A stretch of 34,280 nt of DNA from Treponema sp. (lineage in GTDB: Bacteria > Spirochaetota > Spirochaetia > Treponematales > Treponemataceae): contig JAILDQ010000132.1 of assembly GCA_024689365.1 (NCBI GenBank), forward strand, positions 1 to 34,280. The letters run 5' to 3'. Under the pieces are notes generated by a model, which saw only the letters and a program-made list of their open reading frames with translations, did no database searches and was not told where the DNA came from. Positions 8,713-17,289 of this stretch are shown piece after piece; within the stretch, counting starts at the first letter, position 1, and each line of letters opens with the position of its first letter. Both the position numbers and the translations under genes were made by a program.

Positions 8713-9174
8713 CTACTCTTTGTTTGCTGCATCGGCGAGTTCATTCGCCGAAGCTCGATTTCTAAGCAAGTCCACAAAGGAATCGCTCTTTATTAGACCA
8801 GCCAATCGTGAAAGGACCTGCAAGTGGCTTTGTGAATTGCTCGTAAGCAAGACAAACATAGTGTCCACTTTCCTGCCATCAGGCGCGTTCATATCAATTG
8901 GATTCTTTAAATAAATAATTGCAATTTGTTGCTCGTCGTCACCCTTTAAAAGAATGTCGCGACAATGAGGAAGGGCTACTCCCCTTCCAACGGCCGTGCT
9001 CAAAATTCTTTCCCTTGCGCAAAGACCTTCACACAAAAAATCAGGAGTGACAGAACTCGGCAAATTCATTTTTGTCTTAATCTGCTCGTAAACTTCAAAG
9101 GGCGTGTTGGCGTCAACGTTGTTTATAACGCCGCCTCTCAAAATCAAATCGCCTATTTTAATATTGTCAGCCAT
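8713..9174 (-). CDS. PTS EIIA type-2 / PtsN-like protein
   Basis: TAVGRGVALPHCRD with conserved phospho-His; PTS_EIIA_2 organisation. Start at MADNIKIGD (9174) preceded by gggagaagtt. Confidence 0.88.
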   Translation of the reverse strand: MADNIKIGDLILRGGVINNVDANTPFEVYEQIKTKMNLPSSVTPDFLCEGLCARERILSTAVGRGVALPHCRDILLKGDDEQQIAIIYLKNPIDMNAPDGRKVDTMFVLLTSNSQSHLQVLSRLAGLIKSDSFVDLLRNRASANELADAANKE

Positions 9175-9193
9175 AACTTCTCCCATTTTTTTA

Positions 9194-10657
9194 TTAAACA
9201 ATTGTAAAATTATTGCGCTTTTCCGTTTCTATAACGCTTCTCAAAGCGCCTTCGATGTCCTCAAAGTTGTATTCCATTCCTTCAAGCGAAAGGCTCAAAG
9301 TGCCTTGGTCCTCAACAGCCGCGTCAGGATTGTTGTCAATCGATTCAAGAATCCTGTTTATGTGCCCAAAGAGCTGGGACAAAATCACAAGCTCGTTTTG
9401 CGGGAACTTGTCAAAATTGGCGGAAGAAGACTCAACGTCATAAACCAAAGAACAAACGCGGCTGTAAAGGCCAAGCGCCTCGTCCCGAATTTTTCCAACC
9501 GGAAAATCCGCAAAGTAATTGTACTGCTTTTTTATTATAGCATGTCGGCTTGCGATGTGCAATAAAACATAGCGTCTTTCATCCTCGGTAAGCGAAAAAT
9601 TTCCAGGGAACATTCTCTTGACCAAAAGCGTCAAATCTTTTTCTTTCTTAAACTCAAAGTCGCGCAAAAAATTATTAAGGACGCATTCCGGAATCTTAAA
9701 CTTTAGGTTGGCCAACTCGCTGGGATTTTTTTTCATGTCGCCCTTGTTCCACTTTCCAACAGCGGGAACGTCCTGGCCCTTGAACCACAAGCGGGTTTCC
9801 ACGCCATACAATTCCAAGTCGATTTTTTTTGAATGCAGCAAATAGTTTTCAACCGAGCCGCAATTAAATGAACAAAGGCCTTCAAGGTTTTCGTAAAAGG
9901 CAAAGGCCAGCTGCTCTTCGATTGTAGCGCAAGGGCCGTCCTTTTCCAAAATTTTTATCAAGGCCTCTTCAAACAAATCGTCCCACAAAAGCCGTTCGTG
10001 ATCCGCGGCGTCCAACTGAACGATTCCGCTTTCCGCGTCGCGCTGTCTTGCCTGAGGAAAAATTTCTATCCAGCCCTTGTCCCAATTTATGACTCTGCAA
10101 ACAATTCTGTCGCCAGCCCTAAGGCCGTTGGAATCGATGAAGCGCTCCAAGTCGCAGCCCGTCACCTTCACTTCCGACGGCAACTCAAAGTCAGTTGAAG
10201 CCAAATCATAGCCGACCATCGCCGGGTCAGCGGCAATGTATTGAACTTCGTATTCCTCGCCGTAAAGAATGTTCAAGTCGAGCGCCGTTTCCTTTCTAAA
10301 AGTTCCAACACGATGGGGAATTTTTTGGCCGTCGTAAAAGTAAGTCCAACTGGCGGGATTTTGCATTTCGTCAACGAAGGGCATAAAGCGGCTTCCGGGA
10401 ACAAACATTTTGTTTTTGAATTCTTCCGCAGTCAAAGTGAAGCTGAAAAATTTATTGGTGAAGGCGGCCGAGCGAGTTACGAATTTTCCGTTTTCAATCC
10501 AAGAAACGTATGGACTGTCAACAAGATACTCTTCCCCTTCTTTTTGCGACAAAACAAAACCTTTGCGGCTCATTTCGCGAGTGAAATCTTTGAGAGTAAA
10601 AGGGCTCTTGCGCGACCTTAAAAAATCGTCAACCGCCAAATCTTCCGAAAATTGCAT
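9194..10657 (-). CDS. Conserved-looking protein of unknown function (487 aa)
   Basis: Long intact ORF; same strand as neighbours with 19 bp to the PtsN-like start; no family motif recognised by eye. Confidence 0.85.
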   Translation of the reverse strand: MQFSEDLAVDDFLRSRKSPFTLKDFTREMSRKGFVLSQKEGEEYLVDSPYVSWIENGKFVTRSAAFTNKFFSFTLTAEEFKNKMFVPGSRFMPFVDEMQNPASWTYFYDGQKIPHRVGTFRKETALDLNILYGEEYEVQYIAADPAMVGYDLASTDFELPSEVKVTGCDLERFIDSNGLRAGDRIVCRVINWDKGWIEIFPQARQRDAESGIVQLDAADHERLLWDDLFEEALIKILEKDGPCATIEEQLAFAFYENLEGLCSFNCGSVENYLLHSKKIDLELYGVETRLWFKGQDVPAVGKWNKGDMKKNPSELANLKFKIPECVLNNFLRDFEFKKEKDLTLLVKRMFPGNFSLTEDERRYVLLHIASRHAIIKKQYNYFADFPVGKIRDEALGLYSRVCSLVYDVESSSANFDKFPQNELVILSQLFGHINRILESIDNNPDAAVEDQGTLSLSLEGMEYNFEDIEGALRSVIETEKRNNFTIV

Positions 10658-10727
10658 TGTTGTTTATAATATAGCGCAATTTTTTTGAGTTGGCAAGCGT
10701 AGCGAATTGCGCGCTTCCCGCAAAAAT

Positions 10728-10757
10728 AAGAAGCCCCGAAACAAGTTCGGGGTTTCT
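10728..10757 (-). terminator. Hairpin terminator downstream of the CBS-ACT gene
   Basis: Inverted repeat AGAAGCCCCGAA … TTCGGGGTTTCTT just after the 10771 stop. Confidence 0.75.
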
Positions 10758-10770
10758 TCAAGCGTCTTGC

Positions 10771-11412
10771 TTAAACGTTTCTAATGTCTTCTATCGGACA
10801 TTTTATTTCAGTAAAAATCTTTTTTAGTTTTGCCATCGGAACGCCAGTCACCTTAAGCGTTAGCGGCCTCTTCTTTTTGTCGCTTGAAGCGGTGGTCACC
10901 AACGAAATGATGTTGCCGCCCGCTTCGGCGATTTTCTGGGAAATCTTCGCCATTTCGCCTGGAATGTCGTTGGGATACAAAACAGCGCGAACGCCCTTTT
11001 GTGTCACGCCGAACATTTCCGCGAACATAAAGAACAAGTCGCTTTCCGTGATGATTCCAACAAGCGCGCTGCCTTTGACTACCGGCAAACAACCGACTTG
11101 CTTTTCCACCATAACGCGGGCGGCTTCCTCAACAACGTCGTCGGGCGAAACGCTAAAGACCTTTGTGGTCATGATTTTCTTTACGTTCAACTTTGAAAGA
11201 AGATAGCTTATTTCGTACATGTCAAGCGTTGTGGCAAGGCTCGGTCCAGCCTGAAGCAAGTCGTTCTTGGTTATAATGCCAACGAGCTTTCCGCCCTTCA
11301 CAACCGGCAATTTGCTGATATTGTTTTTGTTCATCAATTCTTTGGCTTCTGTAACGGTGGTTTCCGGCTCAACAGTAATCACCGATTTTTTCATCACGTC
11401 TTTTACAATCAT
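10771..11412 (-). CDS. Tandem CBS domain protein with C-terminal ACT domain (AcuB-like)
   Basis: MIVKDVMKKSVITVEPETTVTEAKELMNKNNISKLPVV…GIITKNDL; second CBS MTTKVFSVSPDDVVEEAARVMVEKQVGCLPVV…GIITESDLF; ACT-like C-terminus. Confidence 0.9.
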   Translation of the reverse strand: MIVKDVMKKSVITVEPETTVTEAKELMNKNNISKLPVVKGGKLVGIITKNDLLQAGPSLATTLDMYEISYLLSKLNVKKIMTTKVFSVSPDDVVEEAARVMVEKQVGCLPVVKGSALVGIITESDLFFMFAEMFGVTQKGVRAVLYPNDIPGEMAKISQKIAEAGGNIISLVTTASSDKKKRPLTLKVTGVPMAKLKKIFTEIKCPIEDIRNV

Positions 11413-11443
11413 CGCGTTCCTCCAATAAAAAAGCGCTTCTTAC

Positions 11444-11452
11444 ATTATACCA
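11444..11452 (-). promoter_or_regulatory. Extended -10 promoter for the CBS-ACT gene
   Basis: Minus strand TGGTATAAT upstream of the ATG at 11412; -35 poorly conserved. Confidence 0.5.
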
Positions 11453-11465
11453 CAGTTTTTAAAAT

Positions 11466-11506
11466 TATGAAAAAAAAACGCTTCAAGCCGCGCGCCTTTT
11501 TTTCAT
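11466..11506 (-). terminator. Probable terminator at the end of the liv operon
   Basis: TATGAAAAAAA … TTTTTTTCATA 11-bp perfect inverted repeat enclosing a GC-rich centre, after the livF stop. Confidence 0.55.
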
Positions 11507-11546
11507 ATTCAACACCTTGAGCCGCGGCTCTTGATCTTTTCAAGAA

Positions 11547-12251
11547 TCAGCCGCCCAAGTAGGCTTCTTTAACCGCGGGATCTTTTGCCAATTCTTTCGC
11601 GTCGCCGTCTTTTGTAATCGAGCCTGTTTCAAGAACATAAGCGCGGTTGCTGATTGAAAGAGCCTTAAAGGCGTTTTGCTCAACCAACAAAATCGTCGTT
11701 CCGTCCTTGTTGATTTTTTGAATGATTTCAAAAATTTCGTCAACCAAAATCGGAGCCAAGCCCATGCTGGGTTCGTCAAGCAAAAGCAATTTTGGCTGCG
11801 ACATCAAGCCGCGTCCCATCGCAAGCATTTGCAATTCGCCGCCGCTCAAGGTTCCGCTTATTTGATTGATTCTTTCTTTCAATCTTGGAAAGAGCTCGTA
11901 AACTTTTTCCATGTCAGACTTGATTCCAGCCTTGTCGTTTCTTGTAAAGGCGCCCATTTCCAAATTGTCGCGAACCGTCAAATTCAAGAAAATGCGGCGG
12001 CCTTCCGGCACTTGAATCAAGCGTCTTTTTACGATTTCGTTCGGGGCGACGTTGGTGATGTCCTCGCCTTCAAATTCAATCTTTCCGCCGCGCTTTTTTA
12101 TGATGTTTGAAATCGCGTGAAGCGTCGTTGTTTTTCCGGCGCCGTTCGAGCCAATCAAAGAAATTATCTCGCCCTTCTCAACGTTAAAGCTTATTTCTCT
12201 CAAGGCGTTGATCGCGCCGTAGCTAACAGACAATTTTTGAACTTTAAGCAT
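11547..12251 (-). CDS. livF: Branched-chain amino acid ABC transporter ATP-binding protein
   Basis: GSNGAGKTTTLHAISN, VPEGRRIFLNLTVRDNLEMGA, LSGGELQMLAMGRGLMSQPKLLLLDEPSMGLAP. Confidence 0.95.
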   Translation of the reverse strand: MLKVQKLSVSYGAINALREISFNVEKGEIISLIGSNGAGKTTTLHAISNIIKKRGGKIEFEGEDITNVAPNEIVKRRLIQVPEGRRIFLNLTVRDNLEMGAFTRNDKAGIKSDMEKVYELFPRLKERINQISGTLSGGELQMLAMGRGLMSQPKLLLLDEPSMGLAPILVDEIFEIIQKINKDGTTILLVEQNAFKALSISNRAYVLETGSITKDGDAKELAKDPAVKEAYLGG

Positions 12252-13047
12252 TCAAAGCCTCCTGGCCAAGGTAAGCCTTTATTACCTGAGGATTCGTTTT
12301 TATTTGGTCCGGACTTCCCTGCGCGATGATGCGGCCGTAATCCAAAACCATAATGCGCTCGCAGATTCCCATTACCAATCTCATGTCGTGCTCAATGAGC
12401 AAAATCGTCAAGTTGAATTCCTTTCTGATAAAGGCGATCATGTTCATAAGGTCTTCGGTTTCCTGGCCGTTCATTCCGGCGGCAGGCTCGTCGAGCAAAA
12501 GAATTTTTGGATCGCTTGCAAGAGCGCGGGCGATTTCCAATTTTCGCTGTTCTCCGTAAGGAAGATTTTTGGCAAGCTCTTTTTTCTTCGAGTCAATCTT
12601 GAACAATGAAAGCAAGAGGTCCGCCTTCTCTTCCATTTGCTTTTCGTCCTGCCTAAAACGGGGCGTTCTAAAAAGCGCGTCAATCGGATTTGAAGAGCGC
12701 AAATTGTGCAAGGCAACCTTTACATTGTCTTGAACCGAAAGATTTCCAAAAAGCCTGATGTTCTGAAAAGTTCGAGCGATTCCCAAACGGCAGTGTTCCG
12801 CGGGATTCATTTTATTGATGACGCGCGACTTTCCTTTTTTGTCCCAAAAATTTATTTGGCCTTCTGTCGGCGTGTAAACTCCGCTCAACATATTGAAGAC
12901 CGTCGTCTTTCCCGCGCCGTTAGGTCCAATCAAACCGACCAACTCTCCTTCGTAAAGAGAGCAGTCAAAATCGCTTACAGCGCGAAGGCCGCCGAAAACA
13001 ATCGAAACTCCGGAAGCCTGCAAAACCATTTTTCTTTCTTCTGCCAT
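12244..13047 (-). CDS. livG: Branched-chain amino acid ABC transporter ATP-binding protein
   Basis: GPNGAGKTTVFNMLSGVYTPTEG, GIARTFQNIRLFGNLSVQDNV, LPYGEQRKLEIARALASDPKILLLDEPAAGMN. Confidence 0.95.
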   Translation of the reverse strand: MAEERKMVLQASGVSIVFGGLRAVSDFDCSLYEGELVGLIGPNGAGKTTVFNMLSGVYTPTEGQINFWDKKGKSRVINKMNPAEHCRLGIARTFQNIRLFGNLSVQDNVKVALHNLRSSNPIDALFRTPRFRQDEKQMEEKADLLLSLFKIDSKKKELAKNLPYGEQRKLEIARALASDPKILLLDEPAAGMNGQETEDLMNMIAFIRKEFNLTILLIEHDMRLVMGICERIMVLDYGRIIAQGSPDQIKTNPQVIKAYLGQEALNA

Positions 13048-14045
13048 TACTTTGCCTCCGAATTTTTTTTGCCCTTTAATTTTTTCTGAACGAATTTTCT
13101 CGCGCCGTCAAAAGCTTTGACGAATGAAAGCTCTTTTGTTCCAAGCAAGCCTTGCGGCCTGAAAATCATTACCAAAATCAAAACGACTGGATAGAAGAGC
13201 AAGCGGTAGTTCTGCAAGAAGCGCAAGAACTCTTGCAAGTAAGTCAAAACGTAAGAAGCCAAAACGCTTCCTGTTGTAGACCCCATTCCGCCCAAAACGA
13301 CGAAAATCAAGTAATCGATGCTTTTTGTAAAACCCGCTTGGTCAGGCTTGATAAAGCCAATCAAGCAAACGTAAAGCGCGCCGCCGATTCCAGCGACAAA
13401 ACTGGCCATTACAAAGCCAATCATCTTGTAGCGGAAAACTCCGATGCCGCTAGAGTTCGCGGCAATCTCGTCTTCTCGAACTGCAAGAATCGCGCGTCCG
13501 TATGAAGAGCGGATGAAGTTTTGAATCAGGGCAATCAGAATTACCAAGGTTCCAGTAACAACCGCAAAAGCGACAGCGGCGTTAAAAACCATTATTGTGT
13601 TGAACTGAATTCCGTTTGGTCCGCCAGTCCATTGCTTCAAGTTTACCAAGAAGACGCGGATGATTTCGCCAAAGGCAAGCGTTACAATCGCCAAGTAGTC
13701 GCCTTCCAAGCGCAAGGTCGGAAAGCCGATCAAAAAGCCAAAGAAGGCTGTTATAGCGGCCGCCAAAATTATCGCAAGCGGAAGGGGAACATGCGCGTTT
13801 GTACAAAGCAAAATAGTTGAGTATCCGCCAATCGCCATAAAGCCCGCTTGGCCCAACGAAAGCTGGCCTGTGATTCCGCAAATTATGTTTACGCTCAAAG
13901 CCATAATCGCGTTGATTCCCGCCAACGAAAAAATCTGAGCCGTGTACGCGTCAATAACTCCAGCCGCAATCAAAGCCGCGGGAATCGCTGTCGCGGCAAT
14001 TCCAACAATAAACAATATCAATGTGTTTCTAAAATTCTTTGTCAT
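13047..14045 (-). CDS. livM: Branched-chain amino acid ABC transporter permease
   Basis: Multi-TM; GQLSLGQAGFMAIGGY, FPTLRLEGDYLAIVTLAFGEIIR, GGMGSTTGSVLA. Confidence 0.94.
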   Translation of the reverse strand: MTKNFRNTLILFIVGIAATAIPAALIAAGVIDAYTAQIFSLAGINAIMALSVNIICGITGQLSLGQAGFMAIGGYSTILLCTNAHVPLPLAIILAAAITAFFGFLIGFPTLRLEGDYLAIVTLAFGEIIRVFLVNLKQWTGGPNGIQFNTIMVFNAAVAFAVVTGTLVILIALIQNFIRSSYGRAILAVREDEIAANSSGIGVFRYKMIGFVMASFVAGIGGALYVCLIGFIKPDQAGFTKSIDYLIFVVLGGMGSTTGSVLASYVLTYLQEFLRFLQNYRLLFYPVVLILVMIFRPQGLLGTKELSFVKAFDGARKFVQKKLKGKKNSEAK

Positions 14046-14048
14046 ACG

Positions 14049-14948
14049 TCAAACCTTGATTACTCTTTTCTTTCCCAAAAGGCCGGTCGGCTTTACCAAC
14101 AAAATCAAAATCAATATTCCAAAACTGATTGCGTCAGCGTATTGGCTTGGTCCGTAACCCTTGGTCATCGTTTCGGCGATTCCCAAAATCACGCCGCCAA
14201 TCATCGCTCCCGGAATCGAGCCGATGCCTCCAAGAACGGCGGCGACAAAGGCTTTAAGGCCAGGCATATATCCCATCAAAGGATCAACTTGCGGATAGGC
14301 GCTGGCGTACAAAACTCCGCCCGCGCCCGCAAGCACCGAACCAATCGCGAATGTGACGGCAATCGTTTTATTGACGTTGATTCCCATCAAGCTTGAAGCC
14401 TGCATGTCGTAGCTTACAGAACGCATGGCCTTTCCAGTCCTTGTGTAGTTTACCAAAACGTGAAGCGCCAACATTAACAAAACGCTGGCGATAATTACCA
14501 AGGCCTTGATTCCCGGAATTGAAACGGGTCCAATGTTTATCTCTGGAACTGTCAAGGCCGGAAACTGCTTTGGATCCGGGCCGGCAAAGGGAAGAACGCG
14601 CATTAAGTTTTGCAAAATCAATTCCACGGCAATCGCGGTAATCAATGAATTCAACCTGGGCGCGTTTCGCAAAGGCCTGTAAGCCAAACGCTCAATCGCA
14701 AGTCCAAGCAAGCCGCAAAAAACCATGGCGACCAAAAGCGCTCCCGCAAAGCCAAAGCCAGTCGCTCCAAAAGCGACCAATACAAAATAGCCAGCATAAG
14801 CGCCCATCATCATAATGTCGCCGTGCGCGAAGTTGATAAGGGTTACAATTCCATAAACCATCGTGTAGCCAAGCGCAATCAACGCGTAAATGCTTCCAAG
14901 CGAAAGTCCGTTAATGAATTGTTGCAAAAACAAAGAACCGCCGTCCAC
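14049..14948 (-). CDS. livH: Branched-chain amino acid ABC transporter permease
   Basis: QFINGLSLGSIYALIALGYTMVYGIVTLINFAHGDIMMMGAY, AVLGGIGSIPGAMIGGVILG. Confidence 0.95.
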   Translation of the reverse strand: MDGGSLFLQQFINGLSLGSIYALIALGYTMVYGIVTLINFAHGDIMMMGAYAGYFVLVAFGATGFGFAGALLVAMVFCGLLGLAIERLAYRPLRNAPRLNSLITAIAVELILQNLMRVLPFAGPDPKQFPALTVPEINIGPVSIPGIKALVIIASVLLMLALHVLVNYTRTGKAMRSVSYDMQASSLMGINVNKTIAVTFAIGSVLAGAGGVLYASAYPQVDPLMGYMPGLKAFVAAVLGGIGSIPGAMIGGVILGIAETMTKGYGPSQYADAISFGILILILLVKPTGLLGKKRVIKV

Positions 14949-15104
14949 TTTTTTTCTCCGTACCTTTATAATATGTTTTTTGTCAATCGTTTTTAAATTA
15001 ACAAAAATATGTCAAAACAAAATAAAAGCGCCTGCCCCGACCAGCGGAACAAGCGCCTCATTGCGCTAAAATATATTAAAGCATTTTTTACATTTATTCA
15101 AGCC

Positions 15105-15290
15105 CGTTAGTTGCCGCTCATGCGGCTAACAAATATTTTTGGGCTTGCAAAAGTTTTTTTGCCGCCATTTCAGCTGAACAATAGTTCGGCTGAACGCGCG
15201 CGTTTTGCAAGCGCGTTTGTTGCCGCTCATGCGGCTAACAAATATTTTTGGCCTTGCAAAAGTTTTTTTTTGCCGCTATTACGGCTGAAC
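15105..15290. repeat. Two tandem copies (~110-bp period) of a hairpin-rich unit between livK and livH
   Basis: Near-identical segments at 15110-15160 and 15219-15270 (GTTGCCGCTCATGCGGCTAACAAATATTTTTGG[G/C]CTTGCAAAAGTTTTTTT); each contains GCCGC-TCAT-GCGGC; flanking CTGAAC is also duplicated (15174-15179, 15285-15290). Confidence 0.88.
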
Positions 15291-16421
15291 CGTTGTCTTG
15301 TAAACGGCTGACAACTTTCCGTCCTCGCCCTTTACCAATTCAAGCATAACAGCCGCTTTAATCGGGTTGCGCTTTGCGTCAAAAGAAAGGTTTCCTGTAA
15401 CGTAATCGCCCTTAATGCTCTTGAGCGCTTCCTTAACGGCAGTAGCGTCAGCGCTTCCAGCCTTAACGATTGCGTCCTTGAGCAAGTATACGGCGTCGTA
15501 TCCAAGCGCGGCGAAAGAGTTGGGGTCCTTGTTGTACTTAGCGCGGAAAGCGGCAACGTACTTCTGAACAGCCGGGCTTGTTGAGTCAACGGCGTAGTGG
15601 TTTGAATAGAAGCCGTTCAAAACTTCGTCGCCAGCGTTTGATGTCAATCCGTCCCATCCGTCGGCGCCAACAAAAGCGACGTTGATTCCCTGGGCGCGAG
15701 CCTGCTTGGCGATCAAGCTTACAACGTTGTAGTAGTCTGGCAAGTAAAGAACGTCAGGATTGGCGTTCTTGATTTTTGTCAACTGAGCGTTGAAGTCTTT
15801 GTCGTTTGTGGCGTAAGATTCTTTGGCAACGATTTTTCCGCCCAAAGAAACAAAAGTCTTTTCAAAGTTTTCTGTCAAGCCAACTGAATAGTCGTTTCCG
15901 ATGTCGTAGAGAATCGCGGCGTTCTTTGAGCCAAGATTTTCAACAGCGAACTTTCCGCCAACAGTTCCCTGGAAGGGGTCGATGAAGCAAGCGCGGAAAA
16001 TGTAGTCGCCGGCGTCCGTGATGTCCGGAGCTGTGGCGGCAGGAGCGATCTGAACGATTTTCTGAGCCTGGGCGCGGCTTGTAACAGCCTTTGTGCAGCC
16101 AGATGTAAGAGAGCCGATCACCAACTTAACGCCGTCTTTTGTCGTCAATTTCTGGAAGGCGTTTACAGTTTTGTCAGGATTTCCTTCGTCGTCTTCGCTA
16201 ATCAAAACAACTTTCTTTCCGTTAATACCGCCAACTGCGTTGATTTCTTCAATGGCCAAGTCAATGCCGTTCTTGCATTCAACGCCATAAACGCTTACGT
16301 TTCCGCTCAAGGGGAAAATTCCGCCAATCTTGATGCTGTCAGATTCTTTCTTTCCGCATGAAGCCATAGCAAAAAGCGAGGCAGCCGCCAACGCCGCTAA
16401 TACGATTTTTTTCATTTCCAA
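15279..16421 (-). CDS. livK: Branched-chain amino acid ABC transporter substrate-binding lipoprotein
   Basis: Signal peptide with lipobox (LFAMASCGKK); IKIGGIFPLSGNVSVYGVECKNGIDLAIEEINAVGGINGKKV; periplasmic-binding Peripla_BP_6 style. Confidence 0.94.
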   Translation of the reverse strand: MEMKKIVLAALAAASLFAMASCGKKESDSIKIGGIFPLSGNVSVYGVECKNGIDLAIEEINAVGGINGKKVVLISEDDEGNPDKTVNAFQKLTTKDGVKLVIGSLTSGCTKAVTSRAQAQKIVQIAPAATAPDITDAGDYIFRACFIDPFQGTVGGKFAVENLGSKNAAILYDIGNDYSVGLTENFEKTFVSLGGKIVAKESYATNDKDFNAQLTKIKNANPDVLYLPDYYNVVSLIAKQARAQGINVAFVGADGWDGLTSNAGDEVLNGFYSNHYAVDSTSPAVQKYVAAFRAKYNKDPNSFAALGYDAVYLLKDAIVKAGSADATAVKEALKSIKGDYVTGNLSFDAKRNPIKAAVMLELVKGEDGKLSAVYKTTVQP

Positions 16422-16449
16422 TCTCCTTTATAAAATTAGAATTTCGGTA

Positions 16450-16478
16450 ATTTTGCTGAAATAACGCCCTTTTGTCAA
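16450..16478 (-). promoter_or_regulatory. Sigma70-type promoter for the liv operon
   Basis: Minus strand TTGACA (16478-16473), 17-bp spacer, CAAAAT (16455-16450). Confidence 0.5.
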
Positions 16479-16534
16479 TATATTTTAAAAAAAACTTAAA
16501 TTTTTAAGCGACACTCAAAGCAAAAGGCAATAAA

Positions 16535-16560
16535 AAAACCGCGCGGTTTCGCGCGGTTTT
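16535..16560 (-). terminator. Intrinsic terminator at the end of the ribosomal superoperon
   Basis: AAAACCGCGC-GGTTTC-GCGCGGTTTT, followed on the minus strand by a T-run. Confidence 0.88.
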
Positions 16561-16576
16561 GAAAGGCAAAAAGTCC

Positions 16577-16828
16577 TTAGGCCTGAGCTTCAGCAGCAGG
16601 GGCTTCTTCAGCGGCTGGGGCTTCCGCAGCGGCGGGAGCGGCGGCCGGCTTTTCAAGACGAGCCTTGTTCTTAAGGTGGGCTTTGCAGAATTTGCAAATC
16701 ATTACCTTTTTTCCGTCAAGGTCATATTCATAAACAACCTTGATGTTGGGGTTTTTGCAGATAGGACACATACCGCGGCCGTGATTTACGGTCTTGCGAA
16801 GTCCAGTTCCACGATGCGCTTTAGACAT
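16577..16828 (-). CDS. Small zinc-ribbon protein (83 aa) with Ala/Pro/Glu-rich tail
   Basis: [60 protein letters not shown]…; two CXXC knuckles; immediately follows rplQ. Confidence 0.85.
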   Translation of the reverse strand: MSKAHRGTGLRKTVNHGRGMCPICKNPNIKVVYEYDLDGKKVMICKFCKAHLKNKARLEKPAAAPAAAEAPAAEEAPAAEAQA

Positions 16829-17289
16829 TACTTGCTCTCCTTCGCTTCTTTCTTAGCGGGCTCTTTTTTGTCCGCTTTTTTAGCGTCTTTCTTAGCCTGT
16901 GCGGCGGCCTTCTTTTCCTCAACCTTGTCAAGATTGTAGTCAACCAATTCAAGGATTACAACATCAGCGGCGTCGCCTTCGCGGAAGCCCAATTTAAGGA
17001 TGCGAGTGTATCCGCCATTGCGTTCCTTCATGCGTGGGGCGATGTCAGTAAAAAGCTTGTTCAAAACTTTTTCGTCGGCGATATACTTTGCTACTTCGCG
17101 GCGATTGTGAACGCTGTCAACCTTGGCGCGAGTCAAGAGCTTTTCAGCCTTTCTGCGCGCTTCCTTTGCCTTAGCTTTAGTAGTAGTAATGCGTTCAAAT
17201 CTAAAAAGAGAAGTAACCATATTGCGCAACATGGCGCGGCGATGCGCTGTCGTGCGGCTCAGCGCGTTAAAACCAGTTCTATGATTCAT
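16828..17289 (-). CDS. rplQ: 50S ribosomal protein L17
   Basis: [53 protein letters not shown]. Confidence 0.97.
   Translation of the reverse strand: MNHRTGFNALSRTTAHRRAMLRNMVTSLFRFERITTTKAKAKEARRKAEKLLTRAKVDSVHNRREVAKYIADEKVLNKLFTDIAPRMKERNGGYTRILKLGFREGDAADVVILELVDYNLDKVEEKKAAAQAKKDAKKADKKEPAKKEAKESK

Noticed and set aside
13848-14396. 182-aa plus-strand ORF rich in N/R/S/Q
   Set aside because: Antisense to livM/livH; composition typical of reading opposite hydrophobic TM codons.
15105-15290. livK-livH repeats as a CRISPR array
   Set aside because: Only two copies, long imperfect units with internal inverted repeats and no regular unique spacers; better explained as a tandem structural repeat.
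11547-16421. Liv cluster as a novel transporter system
   Set aside because: Complete canonical livKHMGF gene set and motifs; only the intergenic repeat is unusual.
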